From positions 207,697 through 271,696 of the forward strand of contig NZ_JADYVX010000008.1 in assembly GCF_020194175.1 (NCBI RefSeq): a DNA stretch of 64,000 nucleotides, given 5' to 3'. Each line of letters opens with the position of its first letter. Within the stretch, counting starts at the first letter, position 1. Both the position numbers and the translations under genes were made by a program. The notes under the pieces were generated by a model. That model ran no database searches. It was not told the DNA's origin and saw only the letters and a list, made by a program, of their open reading frames with translations. Of the stretch, positions 1-8,141 are shown piece by piece. Source of the stretch: Bradyrhizobium sp. BRP22. Its GTDB lineage: Bacteria > Pseudomonadota > Alphaproteobacteria > Rhizobiales > Xanthobacteraceae.

Positions 1-101
1 AGCAGCTTGGTGTTCCGTCCTCAACCCTTTTGGCTGGGTGCCGATCGAATCCGACACGCGCGAAGGCCGCATCGGCCCTTGCAAGATGAGAATCGATATA
101 G

Positions 102-113
102 TACGTATACGTA
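102..113. promoter_or_regulatory. 12-bp perfect palindrome, candidate operator
   Basis: TACGTATACGTA reads the same on both strands. It lies in an AT-rich stretch about 45 bases before the first gene of the oxygenase operon. Its sequence is unlike the GTTGACTA palindromes found further right, so a different regulator would be expected. Function is inferred from position only. Confidence 0.35.
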
Positions 114-159
114 ACAAATATTGACGCGAACGGATCAAGGTTCGTGCAGGGAGGATGAT

Positions 160-471
160 TTGGATCTGCGCGAGTTTTTGTCGGTCCCTTATCTTCTGGA
201 AGCTGAGGCCGTCGAAACCGAGCCGGGCAAGTGGCTCCTCCGGCTCGCTTATCCGGAGCTTCCCGGCTGCGTCGCGGAAGGGTTTGTCGTCGAGGACACC
301 CTGAAGGAGCTCGAACGACGGCGGATCGAACAGATCGTGGGTCTGGTCGAGGCGGGCAAGGAGCCTCCCGTCCCGCGCAAGCCCCTTGCCGCATCCGATC
401 CACTTTGGACCGCCCGTGATCTGGGCCTGTCACCCCGCATCGCTGCTCTCCTCGAGCGCGCAGCCAGATAG
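160..471 (+). CDS. HicB-like antitoxin-fold protein, orphan
   Basis: A protein of about 103 residues that resembles the HicB/UPF0150 partial RNase-H fold. It has the typical opening (YLLEAEAVE, then W.LRLAYPELPGC), then a helix and an acidic, proline-rich stretch. HicB proteins usually neutralise a HicA mRNA interferase, but no HicA-like gene is visible on either side. Reading can start further up at TTG 121. I prefer TTG 160 because AGGGAGG at 148-154 sits five bases before it and because 121 falls almost on the palindrome. The stop is 38 bases from the Rieske gene, so it is probably the first gene of that operon. A role in controlling the oxygenase operon is possible but not shown. Confidence 0.6.
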   Translation: MDLREFLSVPYLLEAEAVETEPGKWLLRLAYPELPGCVAEGFVVEDTLKELERRRIEQIVGLVEAGKEPPVPRKPLAASDPLWTARDLGLSPRIAALLERAAR

Positions 472-509
472 CGCTCGGAACGAACTGTTGAATTGAACGG
501 AGAAAGCTC

Positions 510-1829
510 ATGCTCTCGCACGAAGACAATGAAAGGCTGGTGAGGGTGGGTATGGGCACGCCCCTTGGCGAGCTGTTCCGGCTGTACTGGATTCCCTTTC
601 TGCCGTCAGCCGATCTCGTCAATGATGGCCAGCCCAAGCGCATCCGGCTATTGGGAGAAGATCTGGTGGCCTTTCGCGATAGCGAGGGTCGCGTCGGATT
701 GGTCGATCATGCATGCCCGCATCGCGGTGCGCCGCTGATCTTCGGCCGCAACGAAGATTGCGGATTGCGATGCGTCTATCACGGCTGGAAGTTCGACGTG
801 ACAGGCGCGGCGACGGATATGCCGGCGGAGCCGGCGCGCAGCCGTCTGAAAGAGCGCGTCCGGATCAAGGCCTATCCATGCCGGGAGCGCAACGGGATGC
901 TTTGGACCTACATGGGTCCCGATGCCGCCAATCCGCCGCCGCTTCCGAACCTGGAATGGAACCTGGTGCCGCCAGAGCAGGTGCACATCTCCGTGCGGGT
1001 TCAGGAATGCAACTGGCTGCAGGCGGTCGAAGGCGAGATCGATTCCGCTCACGCGCCGTTGCTTCATGGTCGGCTCGATTCGCAGGGCACCACAAATGCG
1101 TGGATTCAGAAGCGCGATCTTCGTCCGACGTTCGAATGCATCAAGCAGGATTTCGGGATGAGTATCGCCGCCCGGCGGAACTATGACGAGAACACGCTGT
1201 ATTGGCGCGTCAATCAGTTCATTCTGCCGTTCTATACGCTGGTTCCGCCGCTGTCGCCGTTTCCGGATCTGAGCGGGCACGCCTGGGTGCCGATCGATGA
1301 CGAGAACACGCTCTGCATCATGTTCTCGTATCATCCCTCGCAGCCCCTGTTGCCGAAGATCCGGCAGATCTTCGAGGAAGGGCACAATGGCCGCGAGAGC
1401 GGGCACGCCAGCCGCCATTCGCTGGTCCAGCACCCCGTGACCGTTCCCTACGCGGGGTACTGGACGAAATTCAATCCGCAAAACGGGTTTCAATTCGACT
1501 ACGGCACGCAGCAGACCACCTGGTTCTCGGGACTGCCGGGCCTGTGGGTGCAGGATGGCGCATGCCAGAGCGGCGTTTCGCCGATCTTCGATCGCACCAA
1601 GGAGAATCTTTGCTCCAGCGACACCGGCATTGCGATGACCCGCCGGTTGTTGCTCGAGGCCTTGGGTGCCTACCGCGATCACGGCAACCGGCCGAAGGGC
1701 GTGACCGACCCGGACGTGTTCATGGTGCGCGCCGTGTCGCTGCAACTGCCGCCGGAGGACTCGTGGGTCGATGTTGGCGCGCCTTTCATGCGCGCACAGC
1801 TCGGCGCCGATTTCGGATACAAGCTGTGA
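510..1829 (+). CDS. Rieske non-heme iron oxygenase, alpha subunit (phthalate 4,5-dioxygenase type)
   Basis: Catalytic component of an aromatic-ring oxygenase; it would use O2 and electrons from the reductase encoded next door to hydroxylate or demethylate an aromatic substrate. The N-terminal Rieske domain carries the 2Fe-2S ligands C69-P-H71 and C88-V-Y-H91-G-W. The mononuclear iron site is the EGEIDSAHAPLLH motif near residue 170, with the Asp and two His in the usual spacing. At 439 residues it fits the phthalate/vanillate demethylase type of one-subunit oxygenase, not the alpha-beta type, and no small beta subunit is present. GGAGAAAG precedes the ATG. The substrate cannot be read from sequence; the CoA-transferase downstream suggests an aromatic or heteroaromatic acid. 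Confidence 0.88.
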   Translation: MLSHEDNERLVRVGMGTPLGELFRLYWIPFLPSADLVNDGQPKRIRLLGEDLVAFRDSEGRVGLVDHACPHRGAPLIFGRNEDCGLRCVYHGWKFDVTGAATDMPAEPARSRLKERVRIKAYPCRERNGMLWTYMGPDAANPPPLPNLEWNLVPPEQVHISVRVQECNWLQAVEGEIDSAHAPLLHGRLDSQGTTNAWIQKRDLRPTFECIKQDFGMSIAARRNYDENTLYWRVNQFILPFYTLVPPLSPFPDLSGHAWVPIDDENTLCIMFSYHPSQPLLPKIRQIFEEGHNGRESGHASRHSLVQHPVTVPYAGYWTKFNPQNGFQFDYGTQQTTWFSGLPGLWVQDGACQSGVSPIFDRTKENLCSSDTGIAMTRRLLLEALGAYRDHGNRPKGVTDPDVFMVRAVSLQLPPEDSWVDVGAPFMRAQLGADFGYKL

Positions 1830-1883
1830 ACTCGTCCGCTCGCATCAAGCGCAATCATCGCGCATGCGGAGGAGACGGCGCTC

Positions 1884-2846
1884 ATGGCTGAGAGCACCAC
1901 GCAGGTCCGCGTCAAACGGATCAGCTACGAGGCCGAAAGCATCAATTCATACGAATTGGTCGCTCCCGGAGGCGGTGATCTCGCTCCTTTCACGGCCGGC
2001 TGTCACATCGATCTGCATCTGCCGAATGGAATGATCCGCAGCTACTCGCTCGTGAACGACCAGAGCGAACGGAAGCGCTATGTCATTGCGGTGAACAGGG
2101 ACGCTGAAGGTCGAGGCGGTTCCAGGCTGATCCATGACACGGTGCGGGTCGGAGACATCATGACGATCTCGCATCCCAGGAACAACTTTGTCCTTCAGGA
2201 GAATGCAGCGCATTCGGTGCTGATCGCGGGCGGAATCGGTATCACGCCGCTGCTTGCGATGGTTCGCCGCCTCGAGGGACTCGGTCGCTCCTGGGAGCTC
2301 TTTTACGCGACGAGGACACGTTTCGCTGCGGCGTTCCTCGACGAGCTGCATGCGCTTCGGCGCGATGTTCATCAAAACCTGCATGTGACCTTTGACCACG
2401 CGCCGCTCGGCCGCAAGCTCGACCTTGCGGCGATCGTCGAGGGCGCCTCTGCGGAAGCGCATCTGTATTGCTGCGGTCCGGTGTCGATGCTCGAAGCATT
2501 CGAGGCGGCGACGACGGGGCGGCCCACTGATCAGGTACACGTCGAATATTTCAAGGCAAAGGAAAAGCAGGCCACCGACGGTGGGTTTGAAGTGAGGCTT
2601 GCGCGTAGCGCTCGAACGATAGCGGTCGAACCGGGCAAGACGATCCTGAGCGCGCTGTTGGATGCGGGAATAACCGCGAACTACGCTTGTGCTGAAGGTG
2701 TCTGTGGCACCTGCGAGACCCGGGTCATCGAAGGAGTTCCGGATCACCGCGATCAATTTCTCAGCAAGGAAGAACGAGCAGCAAACAAGACAGTGATGAT
2801 CTGCTGCTCGGGTTCGAAATCGCCGACGCTCGTCCTGGACATCTGA
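1884..2846 (+). CDS. PDR/VanB family oxygenase reductase
   Basis: Electron-transfer partner of the upstream Rieske oxygenase; it passes electrons from NAD(P)H through flavin to a plant-type 2Fe-2S centre. Domain order is flavin domain (RSYSLVND near residue 53), nucleotide domain (GGIGITPLLAM near residue 115) and a C-terminal ferredoxin domain with C-A-E-G-V-C-G-T-C and a last Cys about 30 residues on (MICCSG). This order, with the ferredoxin at the C-terminus, is that of phthalate dioxygenase reductase and VanB. The 320-residue length is normal. The gene starts 54 bases after the oxygenase stop, with a GGAGGAGA ribosome site, so the two are co-transcribed. Confidence 0.9.
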   Translation: MAESTTQVRVKRISYEAESINSYELVAPGGGDLAPFTAGCHIDLHLPNGMIRSYSLVNDQSERKRYVIAVNRDAEGRGGSRLIHDTVRVGDIMTISHPRNNFVLQENAAHSVLIAGGIGITPLLAMVRRLEGLGRSWELFYATRTRFAAAFLDELHALRRDVHQNLHVTFDHAPLGRKLDLAAIVEGASAEAHLYCCGPVSMLEAFEAATTGRPTDQVHVEYFKAKEKQATDGGFEVRLARSARTIAVEPGKTILSALLDAGITANYACAEGVCGTCETRVIEGVPDHRDQFLSKEERAANKTVMICCSGSKSPTLVLDI

Positions 2847-2879
2847 ACGGATCCGAACGACAACGGATGGGGAGGAAAG

Positions 2880-4172
2880 ATGCTGGATCAGCTAGAAGCG
2901 GAATTTCCGGAACATGCGCCGCGTCCGTCCGATGCACCAAAAGCCCTGGACGGAATCCGCGTCGTCGATTTCTCGCATTTTATTGCGGGACCGCTCGCCA
3001 CGATGATCCTGGCCGACATGGGCGCGGAGGTCATCAAGATCGAGGCGCCCGAGACGGGAGACGATCTCCGCCGCTATCCGCCTGTGCATCCCGAGCTCAG
3101 GCATGGCGCTCCGTTTCTCTGGACCAACCGCAACAAGCGTAGCGTTGCGATCGATCTGAAGTCGGCAGGGGGCCTGAACATCGTACGCGAATTGATCGCC
3201 AAGGCGGATGTGGTCGTCGAGAATTTCTCGACCGGGGTCATGAAGCGATTGGGGCTCGACTACGACAGTTGCCGAACGATCAAGCCGGACATCATCTATT
3301 GTTCGGTATCGGCCTATGGCCGCGACGGTACATCCGCTGACAGGCTCGGTTTCGATCCGATCGTGCAGGTCGAAAGCGGGTTTGTTTCCATGAACGGCTA
3401 TGCCGATCGCGAAGGCGTGCGTGCGTTGTCGCCGGTCATGGATATCAGCACCGCGATGATGGCGTCCAACGCGATACTCGGCGCCATGGTTGCATGCGCG
3501 CGGAGCGGCGTCGGGCAGGCGATCGAGGTTTCGCTGTTCGACAATGCGGTGTTGATGACCGGCTACGCGACGCTGCAACACCTATTCAGCGGCGCGGATC
3601 CTCAGCGGCATGGCAACACGTCTCCCGACACTTGCCCGTCGGGCGTGTTTCAGGCGCAGGATCGCTCCTTCTATATCAACTGCGGTAACGACAAGATCTT
3701 TCAACGATTGATGTCGCAAGTGATTGGTCGCCCCGATCTGGCTTCGGCCGAGGTCTATGCAACCGGACCCGATCGCATCCGCCGGCGCGATGAATTGTTC
3801 GCGATCCTTGGCGAGGCCTTCGCCCAGCAGCCCTGGCCGTATTGGCAATCGCGGATGCGTGCAGCGGGCGTGCCCTGCGGGCAGGTGCGCAGCGTCGGGG
3901 AAGCCATTCGCTCTCCGGAAGCGAGAGAACGTGCGATCGTGACGCGCATCCCGCATCCAACGGTTGGGTGGGTTCCGAACGTAAGGCTGCCAATCCGATA
4001 TTCGCGCACTCCGGTCGCGGATCCTATTGCCGCACCGGCCGTGGGGCAGCACACCGAGGAGGTGCTGCGCGAGGTGCTTGGCTATGACGAAGCCCGCTTC
4101 GCACGTCTTGCCGAAACGGGAGCCCTGGGCGATCATCGCCGGCAGCAGTCGGCGGAAAAGAAGCAGACATAA
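2880..4172 (+). CDS. Class III CoA-transferase (CaiB/BaiF family)
   Basis: Transfers CoA between acids, most likely activating a pathway intermediate. The opening after a 25-residue extension is typical (LDGIRVVDFSHFIAGPLATMILADMGAEVIKIE cut across residues 23-55), followed by NRNKRS and VENFSTGV motifs. The catalytic Asp of the family is expected in GFDPIVQ near residue 160. At 430 residues it is of normal length. GGGGAGGAAAG precedes the ATG and the gap from the reductase stop is 33 bases, so it belongs to the same operon. The acid it activates is unknown; its place behind a Rieske oxygenase suggests a product of ring oxidation. Confidence 0.87.
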   Translation: MLDQLEAEFPEHAPRPSDAPKALDGIRVVDFSHFIAGPLATMILADMGAEVIKIEAPETGDDLRRYPPVHPELRHGAPFLWTNRNKRSVAIDLKSAGGLNIVRELIAKADVVVENFSTGVMKRLGLDYDSCRTIKPDIIYCSVSAYGRDGTSADRLGFDPIVQVESGFVSMNGYADREGVRALSPVMDISTAMMASNAILGAMVACARSGVGQAIEVSLFDNAVLMTGYATLQHLFSGADPQRHGNTSPDTCPSGVFQAQDRSFYINCGNDKIFQRLMSQVIGRPDLASAEVYATGPDRIRRRDELFAILGEAFAQQPWPYWQSRMRAAGVPCGQVRSVGEAIRSPEARERAIVTRIPHPTVGWVPNVRLPIRYSRTPVADPIAAPAVGQHTEEVLREVLGYDEARFARLAETGALGDHRRQQSAEKKQT

Positions 4173-4505
4173 TGGGGGCGCACCGATCGCACGCTCAGAC
4201 GTCGCGTGGCCGTCGTCGGGATTGGCGAGACAACGTATTATCGGCACGGGGCTTCGCCGGATGCCGAATTCAAGCTCGCGCTGAAGGCGATCCTGGCGGC
4301 CTGCGATGACGCCGGGCTCGATCCGCGCGACATCGACGGCTTCGCCTCCTACAGCGGCGATTAGGCCGGCAGCGTTCGCATGGTCGGCCACCTACTCGGT
4401 GATCCCCTGCAGACGGTCTCGATCGGAGCCGAGGTCGAGGGCGTGTTCGAGCACCATTCCGATTCCGATCCGCCATACTCGTTGCTGCACTGGCAGGCGG
4501 TCTAA
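4172..4505 (+). pseudogene. Deletion fusion: thiolase N-terminus joined to an OB-fold (DUF35) C-terminus
   Basis: Read in the frame of base 4200, the segment starts like a lipid-transfer type thiolase (RRVAVVGIGETTYYRHG, then AGLDPRDIDGFASYSGD). It meets TAG at 4362-4364 and goes on directly with a segment like the C-terminus of the Zn-ribbon/OB-fold proteins that partner such thiolases (VRMVGHLLGD, VSIGAEVEGVFEHH), ending at TAA 4503. The ATG at 4172 overlaps the CoA-transferase stop. It reaches the right frame only if one G of the five-G run at 4174-4178 is removed, so there is also a start frameshift. I infer that a deletion removed most of the thiolase and the front of the OB-fold gene. 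Confidence 0.65.
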
Positions 4506-4680
4506 CGCAATCAGATCGCAATTGATGTGTCTGCAGATCCGCATCGCTCCCGGAGCCTGTTGCAACCATCTCCAGCAGCCGTTCGATTGCTCGCGGTTCA
4601 AGTGACCGAACTGCCGTTCCGGAGGCTTTGCATTCGATAAAGCCGCAAGCGTTTCATCTCCTCGAGATGGACCGATCTAA

Positions 4681-4985
4681 TCGGCGCGGCCAAGAGGCTA
4701 GTGACAGCCGGTTAGTGCCGACATGGTCGCTTCGGTGATCGTGCTCTACGCTTCGGCGATCGCGTCACCGAGCCATGATGCCGGGATGCTTCACAAAGAT
4801 GATGTCGGCGCATCCGATGGAATCTGTGATGCGATCACCCTCTGTCGGGGGCCAGCCATTATGGTCGCAGTCCACAGCGGTTCGACTGTAGAACTTCAAT
4901 GCGGTCTAGCCGGCAAACAGCAGCCGTTCACCGTCGAGGATGCAGGACGGTCGCGCTTTGGGCAAATGAACCAGGTCGATCGATC
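4681..4985 (-). pseudogene. Degenerate class II aldolase/adducin family gene
   Basis: The reverse strand reads VHLPKARPSCILDGERLLFAG, stop, TALKFYSRTAVD, NGWPPTEGDRITDSIG, ADIIFVKHPGIMA, stop. After a one-base shift it continues GDAIAEA, stop, STITEATM. This follows the order of class II aldolase/adducin proteins around their second metal-binding His (family pattern EGDRIA..IG.AD..F.KHHG). At least two in-frame stops and one frameshift are present and the 5' part is missing, so it is not functional. It points toward the operator at 4999-5016, which may once have controlled it together with the divergent cupin gene. Confidence 0.55.
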
Positions 4986-4998
4986 ATCATCCTTTCGT

Positions 4999-5016
4999 GT
5001 TGACTAGATAGTTAAC
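4999..5016. promoter_or_regulatory. TetR-type operator, site 1
   Basis: GTTGACTAGATAGTTAAC, an 18-bp palindrome with one mismatched pair. It is one of five copies in the island with the shared pattern GTTGACTANNTAGTCAAC. It lies between the aldolase pseudogene (leftward) and the cupin gene (rightward, start 5170), the position expected for a shared divergent control region. Confidence 0.7.
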
Positions 5017-5169
5017 TGGAAATAGGCTCTCAGTCAGCGCGCCGATAGGCATTTGCCTGCGACACGGCGCCAATCTGTGGTGAGGGGGCTTCGGAGTTTC
5101 GGGCACGTTGAAGATTTCGCGCCCCTCAGGCCTCGCCTTCACCACAACCGAGGACAACAGGAGAACTGC

Positions 5170-5697
5170 ATGGGTACGGCAAGGCACGCTCGTCCAAAGG
5201 AGCTGGAAACGGCTTCACTAGAGCAGATCATGGATCGCTATGTCGCGCGTTTCGCGGACAGGCGCGCCGATTGGGCGGCGTTCGAGGACGCCAAGATCGA
5301 GGGATTCAAGCGCGCGCAACATCGCTTCATCGGGGCCGGTGGTTCCGGCAAACACAACGATATCTCGTCGATTCCCGCGGGAAATTTCACTCTCTCGATC
5401 ATGTTCGTGCCGCCCGGCCAGGGCAATGCCGCGCACACCCACGAGGTCGAGGAGGTTTTCTTCGTTCTGAGAGGCCATCTCGATGTCTTCGTGCAGGACG
5501 AGGATGGCCGCAAGATCATGAAGCGATTGGGGCCCTGGGAATGCATTTCCTGCCCGGCTGGCGTTATTCACGGATATGAGAACAACAGCCTCGAGCCGGT
5601 CTATTTCCAGGTGATGCTCGGCCGCGGCAAGCCCGAGACGATGGGCTATGCAGACGACGAACTCTACAAGCGCCGCGATAATCATTTGAAGGCCTGA
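5170..5697 (+). CDS. Cupin-domain protein
   Basis: A single small beta-barrel (cupin) of 175 residues. The metal-binding motif 1 is clear (GQGNAAHTHEVEEVFFVLRG near residues 82-101, with two His and the Glu), and motif 2 is CPAGVIHGYEN near residues 124-134. Such proteins are often small dioxygenases, isomerases or metal-binding partners in aromatic breakdown; the reaction here cannot be assigned. An in-frame TTG at 5053 would give a longer form, but ATG 5170 has an AGGAGAA site and the family-like part starts after it. It has its own operator upstream (4999-5016) and a good terminator downstream (5799-5840), so it is probably transcribed alone. Confidence 0.8.
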   Translation: MGTARHARPKELETASLEQIMDRYVARFADRRADWAAFEDAKIEGFKRAQHRFIGAGGSGKHNDISSIPAGNFTLSIMFVPPGQGNAAHTHEVEEVFFVLRGHLDVFVQDEDGRKIMKRLGPWECISCPAGVIHGYENNSLEPVYFQVMLGRGKPETMGYADDELYKRRDNHLKA

Positions 5698-5798
5698 GCA
5701 ATCGCGCTTTGCTTTCGGTAATCGAAGCCTTCGGTCACACAGGGGGAAGGCTTCGTCTGCAATTCAGCTTCGGCAATGTCCTTAGGGCGGGGGTGGAG

Positions 5799-5840
5799 CG
5801 GGCCGGTGATCACACCAGGATCAAGCCGGCCCGTTTTTTT
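5799..5840 (+). terminator. Rho-independent terminator of the cupin gene
   Basis: CGGGCCGG and CCGGCCCG form a perfect 8-bp GC stem around a 19-base loop, followed by seven T (5834-5840). The T-run is on the plus strand, so it ends the cupin transcript. It lies inside the last 10 codons of the oppositely oriented nadX-like gene, whose stop is at 5810-5812. Confidence 0.8.
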
Positions 5841-6586
5841 ATCGCGTGTATCAAGCTGAATGGCGCAAGTACCGACGTCTTCGGATTGGACGGCAATGTG
5901 ATCGACCGGATCGTCGTCGATATCTCGCCGAATGCTCCACGCGCCATGAACGAGTGGGTGTTCCCGTCGGCTGTGGGATCGACGATCAGGCGGACCTTGG
6001 TCTTCTCAAAGCCGAGCCCCGCCAGGGCCAGCGCGGCGACCACATTGGCATTTTGCGGAAACCGCAGGGCAGCCATCCGCGCATCGCATTCGAGAAATGT
6101 CTGAGCCGTTGTGACCGAGGCGAGCGCAATCATGTTCTCCGCGGGCGTCCCTTTCCAGGCCGACGGAGCCTTGCGGCCGGAATATTCCACTGAATCGAGT
6201 CCAGCCTCACGCGCCGCGCTGAGCGCATCTATGCCGCCGAGCGCACCGCCCGGGATCAGCAATCGGCCGCCTGCATTGGCCGCGGCGCGCCGCAGTGTCT
6301 GCTCGAGCGCAGGGTCGGCGAGCGCTCCGACCGACGCGACAAGGAGGTCGGCCCCGCCGCGGATCACCGCTTCGCCGGCATCCCTGAGCGCTTGGTGCCC
6401 TGCACATTCGACCACCAGCTCAGGTTTCTTCGAGAGCAGCGCTTCGATGCTGTCGACGAGCGGAGCAGCGCAATTCGCCGGCTGCGGAACCGAGAAGACC
6501 GCGCAGACCTCGATTGATGGATCAGCGTGCAAATGCTCGATGACGAAGCGTCCAATCGCTCCATAACCAATGACTGCGATTCTCAA
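5810..6586 (-). CDS. L-aspartate dehydrogenase family protein (NadX-like, DUF108)
   Basis: NAD(P)-dependent dehydrogenase of 258 residues. It opens with a Rossmann motif (MRIAVIGYGAIGRFV), followed by VVECAGHQA and LLVASVGALADP, then the LLIPGGALGGIDALSAA segment and a C-terminal domain with NANVVAALALAGLG, all as in L-aspartate dehydrogenase NadX. No nadA or nadC is nearby, so it more likely deaminates an amino acid or imino acid in the local catabolic pathway than serves NAD synthesis. The start is TTG. It diverges from the aldehyde dehydrogenase gene, with an operator between them. Its 3' end carries the cupin terminator, so the C-terminus may be non-native by a few residues. Confidence 0.72.
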   Translation of the reverse strand: MRIAVIGYGAIGRFVIEHLHADPSIEVCAVFSVPQPANCAAPLVDSIEALLSKKPELVVECAGHQALRDAGEAVIRGGADLLVASVGALADPALEQTLRRAAANAGGRLLIPGGALGGIDALSAAREAGLDSVEYSGRKAPSAWKGTPAENMIALASVTTAQTFLECDARMAALRFPQNANVVAALALAGLGFEKTKVRLIVDPTADGNTHSFMARGAFGEISTTIRSITLPSNPKTSVLAPFSLIHAIKKRAGLILV

Positions 6587-6622
6587 GAGCTTACCAAGTT
6601 ACTGCGGGCAACATTCGACCAC

Positions 6623-6650
6623 ATCATGTTGACTGTATAGTCAACATGAT
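6623..6650. promoter_or_regulatory. TetR-type operator, site 2 (extended)
   Basis: Two perfect 12-base arms (ATCATGTTGACT and AGTCAACATGAT) are separated by GTAT. The core at 6628-6645 is GTTGACTGTATAGTCAAC. It lies 37 bases upstream of the nadX-like start and 52 bases upstream of the aldehyde dehydrogenase start, so it can control both divergent genes. It is the most symmetric of the five sites. Confidence 0.8.
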
Positions 6651-6701
6651 GTCAAGTGTGTTGATCGCGCGTGATGGCTCGTGAGACAGGACAGAGAGAA
6701 A

Positions 6702-8123
6702 ATGACAACGAATGACGTCGAAGGGCCGACGGCGGCGGGTGCGAAGGAGACGGAGTTTTCCATTCGAAACCCCTGGACCGGCCGCATCGCCTTCGTGGTT
6801 CGTTCGACCGGCGCAGATCAGATCGAGCACTACGTGCAGGCCGCCAAGGCGGCGTTCCGGCAATTCGTGAAGACGCCGGCCCATCAGCGCGCTTCCTGGC
6901 TCAACGGCGCCGCGAGCGCGATGGAAAAGGAGACGCCGCAACTCGTCGAAATGACGATTGAACATATCGGCAAGCCGCGCAAGGCGGCCGAGATGGAGGT
7001 CCGCCGCAGCATCGCCTTCATAAGGGCTTGCGCGATGCACCTGCACGGACTTGGCGGAGAGGTTGTGCCGATCGACATGGTCCCGGCCGGCGCGGGTTTA
7101 TTCGGCTTCACGCGCCGTGTGCCATATGGTGTCGTTGCGGCGGTGACGCCGTTCAACGCGCCGTCCAATCTGCTGGTGCAGAAGCTCGCGCCGGCATTGA
7201 TCACGGGAAATGCGGTCATCATCAAGCCCTGCCTGGAGGGCTCTCGGATCGCGCAGTCGATCGCCGCGGCTTTCGGCGCAGGCGGCGTGCCCGAGGGCCT
7301 CGTTCAAGTCGTCACCGGCGACCGTCAGGAGGCGTTGGACCTTGCCGCGCATCCGGATGTCGACGTGGTCACGCTGACCGGCGGGACGGCCGCGGGTGAC
7401 GCACTGGCGCGCGCGGCGGGTGCCAAGCGGTTCATCGGAGAGCTAGGCGGAAATTCGCCGAATATCGTCGCCGCCGACGCCAATATAGACGATGCGGTGA
7501 AGCGCATCGTCCCGTCCTCGTTCGAGGCCAGCGGCCAGCAATGCATCTCCACGCAGCGGATCATCGTCGAAGCGCCGGTGTTCGACGAATTTCTGACGCG
7601 TTTCATCGAAGCAGCGAAGCGGCTCAAGGTCGGTGACCCGGCATTGGCCGATACGGACCTTGGTCCTGTGGTCTCCGTCCGCGCCGCCGATCGGATCAGG
7701 GCGATGATCGAGGACGCCGGCTCGCGGGGCTGTCGGGTGGTGACGTGCGGTGATACGAACGGTTGCGTCATTCCTCCGACGATTGTGATCGACCCTCCGC
7801 CGGGTACGCGCCTGATCCGCGAGGAGGTTTTCGGGCCCGTCGTGGTGGTGATGCGGGCCAAGGACATCGATGACGCGATACGTATCGCGAACGACTGCGA
7901 GTTCGGCCTGCAGGGATCCTGCTTCACCGCCAGCCTGGCGACTGCGATGCGCATGTCGGAAGAGATCCGCGCCGGTTCGCTCTGGATCAACGAGGCGAGC
8001 CGGTTCCGGCTCGACAATTATCCCTTCGGCGGCGTCGGCCGCTCGGGCGTTGGCCGCGAAGGGATCCCTTACGCGTTCGAGGAATACACCCAGCCGAAAT
8101 TCACCGGCATCCGCCTTCCCTGA
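6702..8123 (+). CDS. NAD(P)-dependent aldehyde dehydrogenase
   Basis: Oxidises an aldehyde intermediate to the acid. The 473-residue protein has the ALDH core: TPFNAPSNLLVQKLAPAL, the cofactor-loop TLTGGTAAGD, the general base Glu247 in GELGGNSPN, the catalytic Cys281 in SGQQCISTQR, and EEVFGPVV and FGGVGRSGVGREG near the end. ATG 6702 is chosen over an upstream in-frame GTG at 6681 because AGAGAGAAA lies just before it. It shares a control region with the divergent nadX-like gene. The general type resembles phosphonoacetaldehyde and lactaldehyde dehydrogenases, but the substrate is not known. Confidence 0.88.
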   Translation: MTTNDVEGPTAAGAKETEFSIRNPWTGRIAFVVRSTGADQIEHYVQAAKAAFRQFVKTPAHQRASWLNGAASAMEKETPQLVEMTIEHIGKPRKAAEMEVRRSIAFIRACAMHLHGLGGEVVPIDMVPAGAGLFGFTRRVPYGVVAAVTPFNAPSNLLVQKLAPALITGNAVIIKPCLEGSRIAQSIAAAFGAGGVPEGLVQVVTGDRQEALDLAAHPDVDVVTLTGGTAAGDALARAAGAKRFIGELGGNSPNIVAADANIDDAVKRIVPSSFEASGQQCISTQRIIVEAPVFDEFLTRFIEAAKRLKVGDPALADTDLGPVVSVRAADRIRAMIEDAGSRGCRVVTCGDTNGCVIPPTIVIDPPPGTRLIREEVFGPVVVVMRAKDIDDAIRIANDCEFGLQGSCFTASLATAMRMSEEIRAGSLWINEASRFRLDNYPFGGVGRSGVGREGIPYAFEEYTQPKFTGIRLP

Positions 8124-8141
8124 GCGCCCGTCAGAGCCGAT

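Noticed and set aside
2..121. Open frame from the left edge to a TGA at about 122
   Set aside because: Only 39 codons, no recognisable segment, and it runs through the AT-rich palindrome; it may be the tail of a gene outside the window, but I cannot support it.
4506..4680. Possible remnant between the thiolase and aldolase pseudogenes
   Set aside because: No frame on either strand gives a family-like stretch; probably scrambled DNA.
4723..5007. 94-codon forward frame
   Set aside because: It is the antisense of the class II aldolase remnant, which explains the sequence better, and it has no ribosome site.
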